From Kitasatospora aureofaciens (GTDB taxonomy: Bacteria; Actinomycetota; Actinomycetes; Streptomycetales; Streptomycetaceae), in NCBI RefSeq assembly GCF_001188955.3, contig NZ_JPRF03000021.1, positions 496,001-560,000 on the forward strand: a stretch of DNA of 64,000 nucleotides, given 5' to 3'. The position numbers were made by a program, and so were the translations under genes. Under the pieces are notes generated by a model, which had not been told where the DNA came from, did no database searches, and was given only the letters and a program-made list of their open reading frames with translations. Below are positions 1 through 9,019 of this stretch, in pieces (the first letter of the stretch is position 1; each line of letters begins with the position of its first letter).

Positions 1-608
1 TCGAAGCGGATGCTGAGGAAGTGGCCCAGGCCCGTCGGTCCTTCCATCGCGATCCCGGCACCGGAGCGCACGCCGCTGGATGCGCCGTCGCAGCCGACCA
101 GCCAGTCGGCACGGACCGCGTGCCGCTGGCCGGTGTTCGTCTCTTCCACCACCGCGTGCACGCCGTCGCCGTCCTGGGAGAAGGAGAGCAGTCGGGTCGC
201 GAATCGCACGCCGTCCGGGGCGAGTTGACGGGCTCGTCGCAGCAGCAGCGCCTCCAGGGCGTTCTGGGGACAGATCAGTCCCGGTGACGGGGTGCGCTCG
301 GCGCCCTGCGCCGGGCCGTCCGGCAGCCCGGTGCGGACGAAGTCCGGGTCGACGAGGCTGCGGCCCCGGTAGAAGAAGATCTGCGAGGCCGGGAGCCCGG
401 CCCGCCGGATGTCCGCCTCCAAACCGCACCGCCGGAAGATCTCCATCGAACGCGCCGACACGCCCCGGGCCTTGGGATGGTGCGAGGTGCCCGGATGTGC
501 CTCGACGAGCAGATGCCGCACGCCGTGCTCGGACAACAGGACCGACAACGTCAGGCCGACCGGACCTGCGCCGACGATCAGAACCGACGTCGATGCCGGA
601 AATCGCAT
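1..608 (-). CDS. FAD-dependent aromatic monooxygenase, N-terminal part (runs off window)
   Basis: About 202 N-terminal residues are visible and the 3' end lies beyond the left edge. The dinucleotide-binding motif GAGPVGL falls at residues 13-19. It is followed by the segment around HHPKARGVSARSMEIF typical of class A flavin hydroxylases of the PHBH / polyketide hydroxylase type, and later by DWLVGCDGA, the second FAD-contacting motif. The expected reaction is NAD(P)H-dependent hydroxylation of an aromatic or polyketide substrate; the substrate cannot be told. It is divergent from the CGNR regulator, with a perfect palindrome 12 bases from its start codon, so it is probably that regulator's target. 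Start chosen at the ATG preceding the Rossmann strand. Confidence 0.85.
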   Translation of the reverse strand, partial: MRFPASTSVLIVGAGPVGLTLSVLLSEHGVRHLLVEAHPGTSHHPKARGVSARSMEIFRRCGLEADIRRAGLPASQIFFYRGRSLVDPDFVRTGLPDGPAQGAERTPSPGLICPQNALEALLLRRARQLAPDGVRFATRLLSFSQDGDGVHAVVEETNTGQRHAVRADWLVGCDGASSGVRSGAGIAMEGPTGLGHFLSIRF

Positions 609-619
609 ACCACCCCTCC

Positions 620-649
620 GTAACGTCAAAGACTGAAGATTGACGTTAC
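620..649. promoter_or_regulatory. Perfect inverted repeat operator between divergent genes
   Basis: Arms GTAACGTCAA (620-629) and TTGACGTTAC (640-649) are exact reverse complements separated by 10 bases, a 20-base centre-to-centre spacing (two helical turns). The site is 12 bases from the monooxygenase start and 38 bases from the CGNR gene start. It is a likely operator for the adjacent regulator controlling both promoters. Confidence 0.7.
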
Positions 650-687
650 CATGGGGAAGTGGAACCCGATCAAGAAAAGGCACCCCC

Positions 688-1230
688 ATGACCCAGGACC
701 TCAACGGCCGCAACCCCCGCGGCCTCTACTTCCTCACCGAACTCGCCAACACCGTCCGCGACCACCCCGAAGCCACCACCGCCGACCTCCAAGCCGTCCT
801 GGAACGCCACGGCGGCCCAGCGCTCCAACTCACCGACACCGACGCCCAGGAACTACGCCAGGCCACCACCCACCTCATCGCCATCCTCACCACCCGCGAC
901 CCCGACAACGCAGCGCAGGCCATCAACACCCTCCTCGACCGCTACCCAGCCCGCCCCCGCCTCGTCAAACTCCCCGGTCGTCCCTGGTCCATGCACACCC
1001 AGACACCCCCCACCGCCGACCTCACCCACTGGCTCCTCTCCACCTGCGCCCTCGCCCTCGGCATCTGGCTCAGCGAACGCCAAACCTGCGCCTGGGGCCA
1101 ATGCGCCGCCCCCGGCTGCAACCGCTTCTACATCGACACCGGCCGCCGCACCCCACAACGTTTCTGTACCCCCCGCTGCGCCACCCGGGTCCGTGTCGCC
1201 GCCCACCGGGCCCACCAAGCCACCACGTGA
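688..1230 (+). CDS. CGNR zinc-finger transcriptional regulator (ABATE-type)
   Basis: 180 aa. The N-terminal two-thirds is the helical stress-response domain usually paired with CGNR fingers. The C-terminus carries the finger CAAPGC...FCTPRC, i.e. C-x4-C and C-x3-C, followed by an Arg-rich tail. Start taken at the ATG of MTQDLNGRN, with AAGAAAAGG just upstream; an in-frame upstream start is possible but would lie across the palindrome at 620-649. CGNR proteins are presumed DNA-binding regulators. Divergence from a flavin monooxygenase with an intervening palindrome suggests ligand-responsive control of that enzyme. Confidence 0.85.
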   Translation: MTQDLNGRNPRGLYFLTELANTVRDHPEATTADLQAVLERHGGPALQLTDTDAQELRQATTHLIAILTTRDPDNAAQAINTLLDRYPARPRLVKLPGRPWSMHTQTPPTADLTHWLLSTCALALGIWLSERQTCAWGQCAAPGCNRFYIDTGRRTPQRFCTPRCATRVRVAAHRAHQATT

Positions 1231-1244
1231 CCGTCCACACGTTC

Positions 1245-1545
1245 CATAGGCAGGGTGGCGCGCTCTCGGGCGCGCGAGTAGGACGTAGTTCTTCCGGCCG
1301 CCCCGGGTCTCCCAGACGCCCTCGTCGGGCTGGTCCCAGTGGTCGCAGAGCCAGCCCACGACGGCGCCGACCTCATCCCAGCGGTCGCTGCTGATCGGCT
1401 GACCCCACTTGTCGTAGAGGTAGACCGAGCCGATCAGGGCTCCGTAGATGTCGAGTTGGAGCTGTTTGGTCGCGGCGTTGCCCACCCGCACGGGAGCGGA
1501 TCCCAGATGGCCTTCGAGGTGGGACAGGTCGGTCTCCTCCGGACG
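1245..1545 (-). pseudogene. GH15 glucoamylase/trehalase-like fragment
   Basis: In one frame the stretch reads SHLEGHLGSAPVRVGN, then LQLDIYGALIGSVYLYDKWG and CDHWDQPDEGVWETRGGR, the conserved core of bacterial glycoside hydrolase family 15 proteins. Both ends of the roughly 650-residue family are missing, and near 1285 the continuing similarity (YSRARERA) moves into another frame. It is a decayed remnant, not an expressed enzyme. Confidence 0.75.
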
Positions 1546-1609
1546 CGGCCGGCCGCCCCGCCGACCTGCGCGAAACGCAGGACTGGCTCGTGCGACGAGG
1601 CCGGGAGCC

Positions 1610-2347
1610 CTAGCGGGGAAACACGGATGAAGGCGTGCGGCCCGTCAGGCGTCGGGCGGTGCGGGTCAAGTGAGCCTGGTCGGCGAAGCCGGCGGAGGCC
1701 GCTGCGGCTGCCACGGTCTCGCGGGGCAGGTCGGCGACTGCCACGCGCAGCCGCGCCCACTGCCGCAGCCGTGTGAGCGGGATGCCCACCGCGTCACGGG
1801 CCAGAGCGCGCAGCCGTGATGGCGAGATTCCCACGCCGGCGGCAACGGCCTCGATGCCGGCATCGTGGTCGGGCCTCGTGTATTCCCCCACGGCATGGGC
1901 GAGCCGGGGGTCGAGGGAGGCCGCCTCCCCGTGGAGACGGGTGAGTTCGGCGCACGCGGCGGCGAGGTCGGCATGAGCGCTGGCCTCGCTGGTGGGGCCG
2001 AGGGCGTCCAGCACACGCTGGGTCTCGGCGACGTCGAGGCGGCACGGTCCGGAGGCGGAACGGAGTTTCCAGGGGTCGAGGAAGAGGGCGACATAGGCCG
2101 AGGAGGTGGCGCAGGTGTGCACCAGTTGCGGGGGCACGATCATGCCGGTCGACGCCATGACCCCGTCGGCATGCCTGACCTCGATCGGGCCCGCGAGGGA
2201 CAGCACGACCTTCCATGCGGGATGGCGATGACGGGTGACCTGGAACGGGCCCGACTCGGCGAACATCGTGGCCGTGGGATCGGTGAGGAAGTCGACTCGC
2301 CGATCGTTTCGTTCAAGCGCCCAGCTGCGTGTCGGGGCCACGGTCAT
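1610..2347 (-). CDS. AraC-family transcriptional regulator
   Basis: 245 aa. The N-terminal part (about 20-110) has the cupin-like sensor pattern with RHRHPAWKVV; the C-terminal 90 residues form the double helix-turn-helix (GIEAVAAGVGISPSRLRAL ... FADQAHLTRTARRLTGRTPS). Its ATG lies 3 bases from the ATG of the divergent DoxX-like gene, leaving no room for separate leaders and no visible Shine-Dalgarno. Either the mRNA is leaderless or a later start (MFAESGPF, about 27 codons in) is used. The likely target is the neighbouring membrane protein gene. Confidence 0.85.
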   Translation of the reverse strand: MTVAPTRSWALERNDRRVDFLTDPTATMFAESGPFQVTRHRHPAWKVVLSLAGPIEVRHADGVMASTGMIVPPQLVHTCATSSAYVALFLDPWKLRSASGPCRLDVAETQRVLDALGPTSEASAHADLAAACAELTRLHGEAASLDPRLAHAVGEYTRPDHDAGIEAVAAGVGISPSRLRALARDAVGIPLTRLRQWARLRVAVADLPRETVAAAAASAGFADQAHLTRTARRLTGRTPSSVFPR

Positions 2348-2350
2348 GTC

Positions 2351-2737
2351 ATGAACGATATCGCGGCCATCACGTTTGGCATTTTCATGATTGTCTCGGG
2401 TGCGGCGCACTTCCTGTTCCCCGCGTACATGCGTCGTCTGATCCCGTCGTGGATGACAGGCCTGCTTCCTCCCTTGCTGGGTCGGGTCGAGTTCCTCGTC
2501 GTGGCCAGCGGGGTGGCGGACATCGTCGTCGGGGGTCTGATCCTCGTGCCACAGGCACGGGCCGTGGGCGGGTGGGCCGCCGCCGGTCTGGTCATGACAT
2601 ACCTGGTCTGCCATGTGGACGCCTTGACCAGGTCGTTCAACGACCACCCACGACGGCTCGGCGGTCCGACGGTCCGGCTGGCGGTCAACCTCGGCTATAT
2701 CGCGTGGGCGATCGCAATCGGGTGGACCGCGGCGTGA
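2351..2737 (+). CDS. DoxX-like four-helix membrane protein
   Basis: 128 aa with four hydrophobic segments (about 4-22, 38-62, 68-90, 105-125). The pattern resembles DoxX/YphA-type small membrane proteins (IVSGAAHFLFP; GRVEFLVVASGVADIVVGG). Family members are linked to redox or stress responses, but no reaction can be assigned. It is divergent from an AraC regulator with only 3 bases between start codons, which points to control by that protein. Confidence 0.75.
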   Translation: MNDIAAITFGIFMIVSGAAHFLFPAYMRRLIPSWMTGLLPPLLGRVEFLVVASGVADIVVGGLILVPQARAVGGWAAAGLVMTYLVCHVDALTRSFNDHPRRLGGPTVRLAVNLGYIAWAIAIGWTAA

Positions 2738-2875
2738 CAAGCTCTCGCCCATGGTTTGCGCGGCGCCGGCGCTAACCGGGGAGGGCGCGGCGCACCAGCG
2801 ACGATCCAGAAGTCTGGTTCGGTTCCCCGGCCTCCCGGGGCCGGGTCGCACTGCCCGGGGCCGGACAGTGCGTCA

Positions 2876-3015
2876 GGGCGCCGGGAACCCTTCTGCGCGC
2901 CCTGTTCGGTGATCCCGCCAAGGACGCCCGGCACCATCCCGCTGCGGCAGCAACGGCTCGATCCGAGCCCACGCAGCATCCGTTATCTCTCCTCGACCCG
3001 CCACAAGATCAATTA
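2876..3015 (-). pseudogene. IS5-family transposase, N-terminal remnant
   Basis: Reads GEITDAAWARIEPLLPQ...GRPWRDHRTG, the conserved start of IS5-type transposases (LTDAAWARIAPLLP in intact members), then falls into unrelated sequence. Only about 40 residues remain. It abuts the integrase-core remnant on the opposite strand at about 3015, probably an old insertion end. Confidence 0.7.
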
Positions 3016-3213
<198 letters not shown>

Positions 3214-3381
3214 TCGGACTTTTGACACCCTTCAGGACTACGGGGAGTTCCTCAACCAGGTCGCCAAGCCGCTGGCCGCAAGCCGTACCGGCAGGTCTCA
3301 TCGGTTCGAGACTTTCTGGAGCGAACTGCATGACATCAGCTGTGCGACGGCGGCTTTGCGGCCGTGCGGTCCGGCGTCCGC

Positions 3382-3699
3382 TCAGCAGCACTGGCCGGTC
3401 GCCTCGGCCTTGCTGAAGTCCCCCGCCGCGAACGCCCTGGCGGGAATGGTGAAGTACAGCGTGCCGGTGTCGAGCACGGCGTGCAGGGACAGCGGGACAT
3501 CTGCCAGCACCGGCCAGGGGGTGCCGGGTTCGAGCAGCGCGGACCCGCCGAGCTGTGACCGGCCTGTGGCAGGCGTCTTCTCCGAGGCCGCGGCCAGCCG
3601 GAAGCCTCGCCGGGCCATCGCTGCGAACTGCGGCCCGGCTTCCGGGCCGAGCCGCTCTCCACACAGCCGGCGCATGACAGCCGGGTCGTCGAACTCCAT
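3382..3699 (-). pseudogene. DUF1963 (YwqG-like) protein with internal deletion
   Basis: 105 aa. Residues 1-72 match the start of DUF1963 proteins (VMRRLCGERLG ... LGGSALLEPGTPWP ... SLHAVLDTGTL). The sequence then passes straight into what looks like the family's C-terminal strand (LYFTIPARAFAAGDFSKAEA), so the middle of a roughly 250-residue protein is missing. GAGAGGAT lies 8 bases upstream of the ATG, so it could still be translated. DUF1963 proteins often sit near SUKH-type immunity genes, as here (4463-5722). Confidence 0.55.
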
Positions 3700-4462
3700 G
3701 AGGCGATCCTCTCAACCTATGCGCACCCCACAGCGCGGCCCCTTGCGGCGCAGCACCATGGTCCGGGTGGGGAAGCCGCGGGTCCGGAGCCAGTGAGCCG
3801 GGGTTGTGTGGGACGGTTCCGCTGGGGTGATCATTTCAGTAGCGGCGACACCGCGCCCGCGATCGTGGTCAGCAGGCCCTCCCTGGGGACGGTCCGCTGC
3901 CCGGCCGGGTGCGAGACTCGCATCTGCCGGTGAGGCCGGCCACCTCATGCCGGCCGCTCCGCCCACGCGGAGCGGCCGTCCTGCTGGACCTGCAAGGGCC
4001 CGCGGCCCCGAGGGTTCGGAGCGGGAACTGCGCACCGAGACGGCGCCGGAGGCTGCCGAGTACCCGGACTGCGCCGCGGACTGTGCGGGAGGAGGACGTC
4101 GGGCCGCTGTGGCTGCCGCTGCCGATCGGGCCGGGTGTGTGGGAGCTCCGGCCCGACCCGAGCCGGGGCTCCCGCGGCGGCCCGCCACCTCGCTTCGACG
4201 CGCGAGCCATCCCCGGCCCATGCCGACCAGGAACAGCGACCCAAGCGACCGGACAGCCAGGACGACGGCCGGGCGGCCGGCGGAACCAGCCCGCACGGGG
4301 GGCGCGTCCGGCCAGGTCGTCACGGTGCCTGGCTGGGCCGGGGTGTTCGGCGTACGCCAGGGCGGCGGGCAGCGCGGTCTCGCGCATGTGCGGCGTCGGG
4401 ATCGTCGAGGAGCGGCGCGACGGGCGGGTACGGGGCCGGCTTGGGGGGACGCACGGTGTCCA
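3700..4462. other. No recognisable gene
   Basis: All six frames are open over long stretches because of GC content, but none gives a recognisable domain, signal peptide or ribosome site. Composition is Pro/Arg/Ala-rich in every frame, as expected for non-coding high-GC DNA or a decayed region. Confidence 0.4.
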
Positions 4463-5722
4463 TCACCGTGTTCGTGGGGAGGCCGATCCCGCAGATCTGC
4501 GGGTCATCCGTGTCAGTGCCGAGGTGACTCGCTTTCGGATCTGGTCGTCGAGGTCGTGCTCCACCGCTCTCAGGTCGGTCTCCGTCAGCCACCGTCGCCT
4601 GATCCCGATGGCGACCGCGGTGACGCGCGGAAGGGAGTCCGGATCGGCGAGGGCGGCGCGCGTCGTGGCCGGGGCGCTGGGGGCGTCGAGGGGCGAGAGG
4701 TGGCTGATCACCGCGGCCCGCACGGAGGCGGCGCTGTCGTCGCGCAGTGGTAGCACGTCCTCCTCTGTCAGTACTTGGGAGTCCTCCAGCGCCTTGAGAG
4801 CTGCCTTCTTCACCTCAGGGTCCTCGTCCCGCAGGAGCCAGCGGGCCTTGGCCTGCCAGAATGTGCCTCGTCTGGCCAGGGTGCGGACGGCGGCTTCGCG
4901 GACGGCCGGCGCCGGATCGGCCAGGGCCTGGTAAAGGACCCGCAGGTCCTCGTCCGTGGGCGCGACGTTCAGAGTCGTGATCGCGCTCGCCCTGACCACC
5001 GGCTCCGGGTCGCTCGCTACGGCCGCGCGCAGGACGGCTCTGGTGGTGGGGGCGAGGTACGGGCGGCGACGGAGGGTCCTGGCAGCGGCGATGCGCAGCT
5101 CAGGGTCCGGTGATGTCGTGAGGGTGTCCGCCAGCGTCGGCTCGGTGCCCGGGATGGACAACGAGAAGCCGCCGGTGTCCAGTCCGTCCGCGGTCTCGTC
5201 GAGCCAGCGCTCGTACCAGGCGAGGAAGTCGGTGTCGGGGCTGAAGAACAGCTCCCGCTCGGGGTCGAGGTCGATGTTGACGACCCGGCCGCGGGCCGGG
5301 CCGGTGACCACGAGCGCGGTGAGGTAGCTGCACCCCTGGCTGGTGATGGCCATGGTGCCGCTGAACGGCGGTCTCGGGCGTCCCAGTCGCTGCCACCAGT
5401 CCTGCCCGACGCGGACGGCGGGCTCGACGGGGAACGGTCGGGCCAGGTGTCCGGTCGCGGTCGACCCGTCGACGTTCCAGTCCGTCAGCGGCAGCAGCCC
5501 GTAGTGGGGGCCGGCGCCGTCGTGGCCCACTTCGGTCAGGAATCGCCGATAGGCCGCAGGCAGCCTGACGCCGTGCTGTGCTTCGAAAGCCGAGACCTGA
5601 CGTTCGGTCAACGGCGGGCCGAGATAGAAACCGTGACGCTCCTCGCCGAAGGATCGTCCACGAGCGGGAAGGCGGGGAACTCGCGCCAGTTTGGCGGTGA
5701 TTCTGCGGAGACGTTCATCCAC
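4463..5722 (-). CDS. SMI1/KNR4 (SUKH) domain plus HEAT-repeat protein
   Basis: 419 aa from the GTG preceding DERLRRITAKLARVP. Residues about 30-190 form a SUKH domain (GPPLTERQVSAFEAQHGVRL PAAYRRFLTEVGHDGAGPHYG; GTMAITSQGCSYLTALVV). Residues about 190-419 are HEAT-like helical repeats with recurring DPEP/AVREAAVR/RAAVISHL units. SUKH proteins are commonly immunity factors of polymorphic toxins; HEAT repeats suggest protein-protein binding. A DUF1963 remnant nearby supports an immunity-type neighbourhood, but no toxin partner was seen. The start is uncertain; only a weak GAGAAAAAAG lies upstream. Confidence 0.75.
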   Translation of the reverse strand: MDERLRRITAKLARVPRLPARGRSFGEERHGFYLGPPLTERQVSAFEAQHGVRLPAAYRRFLTEVGHDGAGPHYGLLPLTDWNVDGSTATGHLARPFPVEPAVRVGQDWWQRLGRPRPPFSGTMAITSQGCSYLTALVVTGPARGRVVNIDLDPERELFFSPDTDFLAWYERWLDETADGLDTGGFSLSIPGTEPTLADTLTTSPDPELRIAAARTLRRRPYLAPTTRAVLRAAVASDPEPVVRASAITTLNVAPTDEDLRVLYQALADPAPAVREAAVRTLARRGTFWQAKARWLLRDEDPEVKKAALKALEDSQVLTEEDVLPLRDDSAASVRAAVISHLSPLDAPSAPATTRAALADPDSLPRVTAVAIGIRRRWLTETDLRAVEHDLDDQIRKRVTSALTRMTRRSAGSASPRTR

Positions 5723-6279
5723 GTCGCGTTGCTTTTTTCTCAGGGGCACCCGCCCAGCGGGGGTGCGCAGACACCCACCATGCCAGCCCGAACGGCCGCT
5801 CAGCCAGCCCCGCCCATCACCGCCCTCCTGCAACGCCGTCCTTCGGCCGACCGGCACCTGCGGCTGGGAGAGATGCCGACCTGACCCTGCGGTACTTCTT
5901 CGATCCGCTCGACTTCAGCGGCACGCGAGAGATGATCATTCCCTCTAGCAGCCGATGGCGCAGCCCAGGCGCATGAGCTGCACTGGTCGAACCGCCGGGT
6001 CCTGGTCGCCAGGCTGACCCGCCGCCACGTCACAGACCGGCACGCGGAGGCCGCGGAGCAGGGCGTCCTCGAGGACGGCGTCGAACTCGATCGGCCGTGC
6101 GGGCGGGTCGCCAGGCAGGCCGAGAGCGCGGAAGAGCTCGTGGCGGATGTCACGGGGCGCGCCCCGGCCGGCAGTTGTCGGTCGGGCAACGGTGGTGTGC
6201 CTGTCTTCGACGCCGAGGGCAACGGGTTCTGCGTCGAGTGCAGCTATGCCCGGGGGGTTTCGTCTGATGCGCCGCGGGG
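5723..6279. other. Gap; one weak ORF (5945-6313, minus), nothing recognised
   Basis: A 122-codon minus-strand frame from 6313 to 5945 contains coherent stretches (ELFRALGLPGDPP; VLEDALLRGLRVPV) and could be a decayed gene. It overlaps the terminator hairpin at 6280-6313, has no ribosome site and matches no family I know. Confidence 0.3.
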
Positions 6280-6313
6280 GTGGTCTCGCGTCGTGTGCAC
6301 GACGCGAGACCAC
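6280..6313 (-). terminator. Strong hairpin downstream of the 6348-6740 gene
   Basis: Arms GTGGTCTCGCGTCGTG (6280-6295) and CACGACGCGAGACCAC (6298-6313) are perfectly complementary. The helix starts 35 bases past the stop codon of the minus-strand peptidoglycan-binding protein. Likely intrinsic terminator without a T-tract, as is usual in streptomycetes. Confidence 0.75.
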
Positions 6314-6347
6314 CCTTGACCGGCTACTCGGTCTCGGGGGGCGGTGA

Positions 6348-6740
6348 TCAGCCGGGGAGCTGGCTGTTGCAGTTGCTCATCCAGGCGCTCATGGTGCTTT
6401 GCGTGGAGTAGTCGCCGGAGTGGTGGGCGGCCAGGTAGACGTTGTAGATGTCGGCCTTGATGTCGCCACCGGTCTGCGGGCCGACCTGGCCGTCCTGCTG
6501 GATGCCCTTCGAGCCCTGGTAGGCGACCACCGCGTTGTAGGTGTTCTGGCCGAACTGGCCGTCGACCGAGAGGCCGGCGCTGTCGAGGTAGTTCATGGCC
6601 TGCTGGACGCACCTTACCGGCTGACCGGTGGAGCCCCACTGGATCGTGGAGGCGGCGTTGGCCGTGCCGACGGCGAGGCCGAGGGCTGCGGTAGCGCCGA
6701 TGGTGAGGGTGGCCGCACGAAGGGCCCACTTCTTCTGCAT
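6348..6740 (-). CDS. Secreted peptidoglycan-binding domain protein
   Basis: 130 aa from MQKKW, chosen because GAGGAGA lies 7 bases upstream. Residues 1-30 are a signal peptide (KKW, hydrophobic core, cleavage after TANA). Residues about 35-95 are a PG_binding_1 fold (GQPVRCVQQAMNYL ... LSVDGQFGQNTYNAVVAYQ), with VGPQT replacing the usual VGP.TW ending. The rest is a short tail with one Cys. Predicted to bind the wall outside the membrane; no catalytic domain is present. It faces away from a second PG-binding protein at 7924. Confidence 0.85.
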   Translation of the reverse strand: MQKKWALRAATLTIGATAALGLAVGTANAASTIQWGSTGQPVRCVQQAMNYLDSAGLSVDGQFGQNTYNAVVAYQGSKGIQQDGQVGPQTGGDIKADIYNVYLAAHHSGDYSTQSTMSAWMSNCNSQLPG

Positions 6741-6950
6741 GTCGAGTCTCCTCAATCGCTCAAGTCACTCTGGTCACGGGAGCGTTGTCGGGTCGCTCCC
6801 GTCGTATTCGTGTGGCCCCGCCCCCATTGGGCGCGGGGCGAGGCCACAGGTGCTGTCAGTTCTCGGCTCTGCAGCGGGTCGCCTGGAGCCGTTGCGGGGC
6901 CGTTGGGGTCTCTCGCTGCCGATGACGATGCGTCACCTCGCCTCCTGGGC

Positions 6951-6980
6951 CAAGGGATTCGTCTCTCGACGAATCCCTTG
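6951..6980. other. Perfect hairpin upstream of a broken regulator
   Basis: Arms CAAGGGATTCGTC (6951-6963) and GACGAATCCCTTG (6968-6980) with a TCTC loop. It lies 33 bases before the presumed start of the DUF5937 remnant, so it may be a terminator left from a lost gene or an operator of the lost regulator. Confidence 0.5.
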
Positions 6981-7013
6981 CCGCGGCTGTCTGGCGGGGT
7001 CCAGGATCAGCAG

Positions 7014-7871
7014 GTGTTGAGGATCCGTTTCACCGACCGGGATCTGGCGCTCACCCGGGTCGCGCCGGCCGCCGACATGTCCGCGGAACTGTCCTTGAGT
7101 CTCCACCTGCTGGCGACCCGCCGGCCGGAGAGCAGGCTCGGGAAGTGGCGCGAGCAACTCGGGCGGCGCTGGAAGCCGCGTTCGGCCATGCTGTTCGACC
7201 TGTTCGCGGCGACCGACCTTCCGGAATTCCTGATCGCGCGGCCAGAGGGCCGGGACACGGCCGAGGCCACGGCGGACGGGATGGACCGGGACGGTCGCGG
7301 CTATCTGCGAGGGCTGGGCCGCCTGCGCCGGCTGACACCGTTCGCCAGGGATCTGGCGAACGGTGACCACCGGTCGCGTGTGCTGCTCGGCGACCTCACG
7401 GCGGAGTACCAGTCGGCGGCAATCACGCCGTACTGGGAGCAGATCGACGCTGTGGTGGCCGCGGAGCACCAGTACCGGACGAGGCAGCTGGCCACCGGGG
7501 GCCTGAACGCGGTACTGGCCACACTGCACCCGGCCGCCCGGTGGAAGCCACCTGTCCTGAGCCTGCCGATGTCGTCGCCCTGCGTGACCGAGCTTCCCCT
7601 GGCGGGTCGCGGCCTGGTGCTTCACCGCCGTCTTCGCGTCCGGCCGCCTGGTGATCGCCGGCTTCGAGCGTACGGAAGACCCGCCCGTGCTCATCTACCC
7701 CCTGCCAGCCAGCACGCCAGCATCCTGGCCGACGCCGGCCTCACCACCAAACAGCGACAAGGCGGCACAGTGCTGCACCACATCACACTGCTGGGCGAAG
7801 TCCTCCTGCAAGGCGGAGTGGAACATGCCGCGCAGAGCGCAACGCGGACGCTGCAGGCGGAGACGAACTGA
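7014..7871 (+). pseudogene. ArsR/SmtB-like regulator (DUF5937 type), frameshifted and deleted
   Basis: Starts at GTG with VLRIRFTDRDLALTRVAP, the hallmark opening of streptomycete ArsR-like proteins with an N-terminal DUF5937 domain, and continues well to AARWKPPVLSLP. Near 7625 the similarity jumps frame (VFASGRLVIAGFERTEDPP lies in another frame). By 7725 only the last helix and wing of the winged HTH remain (GGTVLHHITLLGEVLL). The recognition helix is missing, so it cannot bind DNA normally. Confidence 0.75.
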
Positions 7872-7923
7872 CGGAGATCCTCGCGCCCTAACCCGACAAC
7901 ATCATGAATCTGGAGAGCCTTCT

Positions 7924-9006
7924 GTGAGTACCCTCCTGTCCACCCGATGCCGGGTGTCGCTGGGCCTGGCCCTGGCGTCCGTACTGACGGGCGTCGGCGC
8001 GTACACCGCCGCGGCCGCACCCGCCGCGGCCGCACCCGCCCCGATACCCCTCACCTCCTCGGCCTGCCCGGCCGACCTGCAGCAGGGTGAGGCCGACGGC
8101 TGCGTCACCCAGCTCCAGCTGGAGCTCAACCTGACCGGCGCCCAGCTCACCGTGGACGGGCAGTTCGGATCGGCCACCGGCACGGCCGTGCGCACTTTCC
8201 AGGCCTCCCACTCGCTGACCGCGGACGGCATCGTCGGCCCGGCCACCAAGTCGGCGCTCGACGCGGCGGCGGCCGCCGCCTCCGCCACCGTGGACCTGCG
8301 CACCCAGTGCGGCGATCTGCAGACCGGCGCCGGCGGCGCGTGCGTCAGCACCCTGCAGACGATGCTCAACACCTTCCACGCGGGCCGCCTCACCGTGGAC
8401 GGGCAGTTCGGCCCGGCCACCGACACGGCCGTGCGCAACTTCCAGGCCGCCCACACCCTGACCATCGACGGCATCGCCGGCACGGCCGTCAAGAACGCCC
8501 TCTACACCAGCACCCCCGCCCCGCTGCCCAGCGGCGCCGTCGACCCCATCAAGGTCCTGAACGCGGCGAAGTCCTACCTGGGCGTCAAGTACGTGTGGGG
8601 CGGCGGCCACTCCCTGCGCGGCGAGGGCCCCGGCCCCTCCCTGGGCACCTGCGACCAATACACCGGCCCCCAGCCCTGCGCGGCCAATACGACCGTCGGC
8701 CTGGACTGTTCGGGCCTGGTGCGCGCGGCCTTCTGGTTCGGCGCCGGCATCGACCTCGCCCATGGGGGCGGCACGACCGAGCAGACCCTGGACAGCCACC
8801 TCACCCCGATCACCGAGTCCCAGCGACGCCCCGGCGACGTCGAGTACTTCGGCGCGGACGCTCACAACACCGTGCACGTCGTCCTCTACGCCGGCACCGA
8901 CCCCACCACCGGCGCCGACATGATGTACGAGGCGAAGGAAACAAACACCAACGTCCACTACGTCACCCTGCGCACCGGCGGCTACTGGTACCACGTCTCG
9001 GCCTGA
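7924..9006 (+). CDS. Secreted NlpC/P60 endopeptidase with two peptidoglycan-binding domains
   Basis: 360 aa from GTG, with GGAGAG 6 bases upstream. Residues 1-40 are an Ala-rich signal peptide. Two PG_binding_1 repeats follow (about 50-115 and 130-190), each with a TVDGQFG core and paired cysteines. The C-terminal NlpC/P60 domain (about 200-360) has catalytic Cys in GLDCSGL and His in HVVLYAG. The family cleaves gamma-D-Glu-diamino acid bonds in wall peptides. An unusual insertion with GTCDQYTGPQPCAAN precedes the nucleophile. Closely followed by a strong terminator, so probably monocistronic. Confidence 0.92.
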   Translation: MSTLLSTRCRVSLGLALASVLTGVGAYTAAAAPAAAAPAPIPLTSSACPADLQQGEADGCVTQLQLELNLTGAQLTVDGQFGSATGTAVRTFQASHSLTADGIVGPATKSALDAAAAAASATVDLRTQCGDLQTGAGGACVSTLQTMLNTFHAGRLTVDGQFGPATDTAVRNFQAAHTLTIDGIAGTAVKNALYTSTPAPLPSGAVDPIKVLNAAKSYLGVKYVWGGGHSLRGEGPGPSLGTCDQYTGPQPCAANTTVGLDCSGLVRAAFWFGAGIDLAHGGGTTEQTLDSHLTPITESQRRPGDVEYFGADAHNTVHVVLYAGTDPTTGADMMYEAKETNTNVHYVTLRTGGYWYHVSA

Positions 9007-9019
9007 CCACCCGGGTGCC

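Noticed and set aside
6812..6847. G/C-rich hairpin-like repeat as a terminator
   Set aside because: The arms have a mismatch and no gene ends nearby; kept out of the feature list for lack of context.
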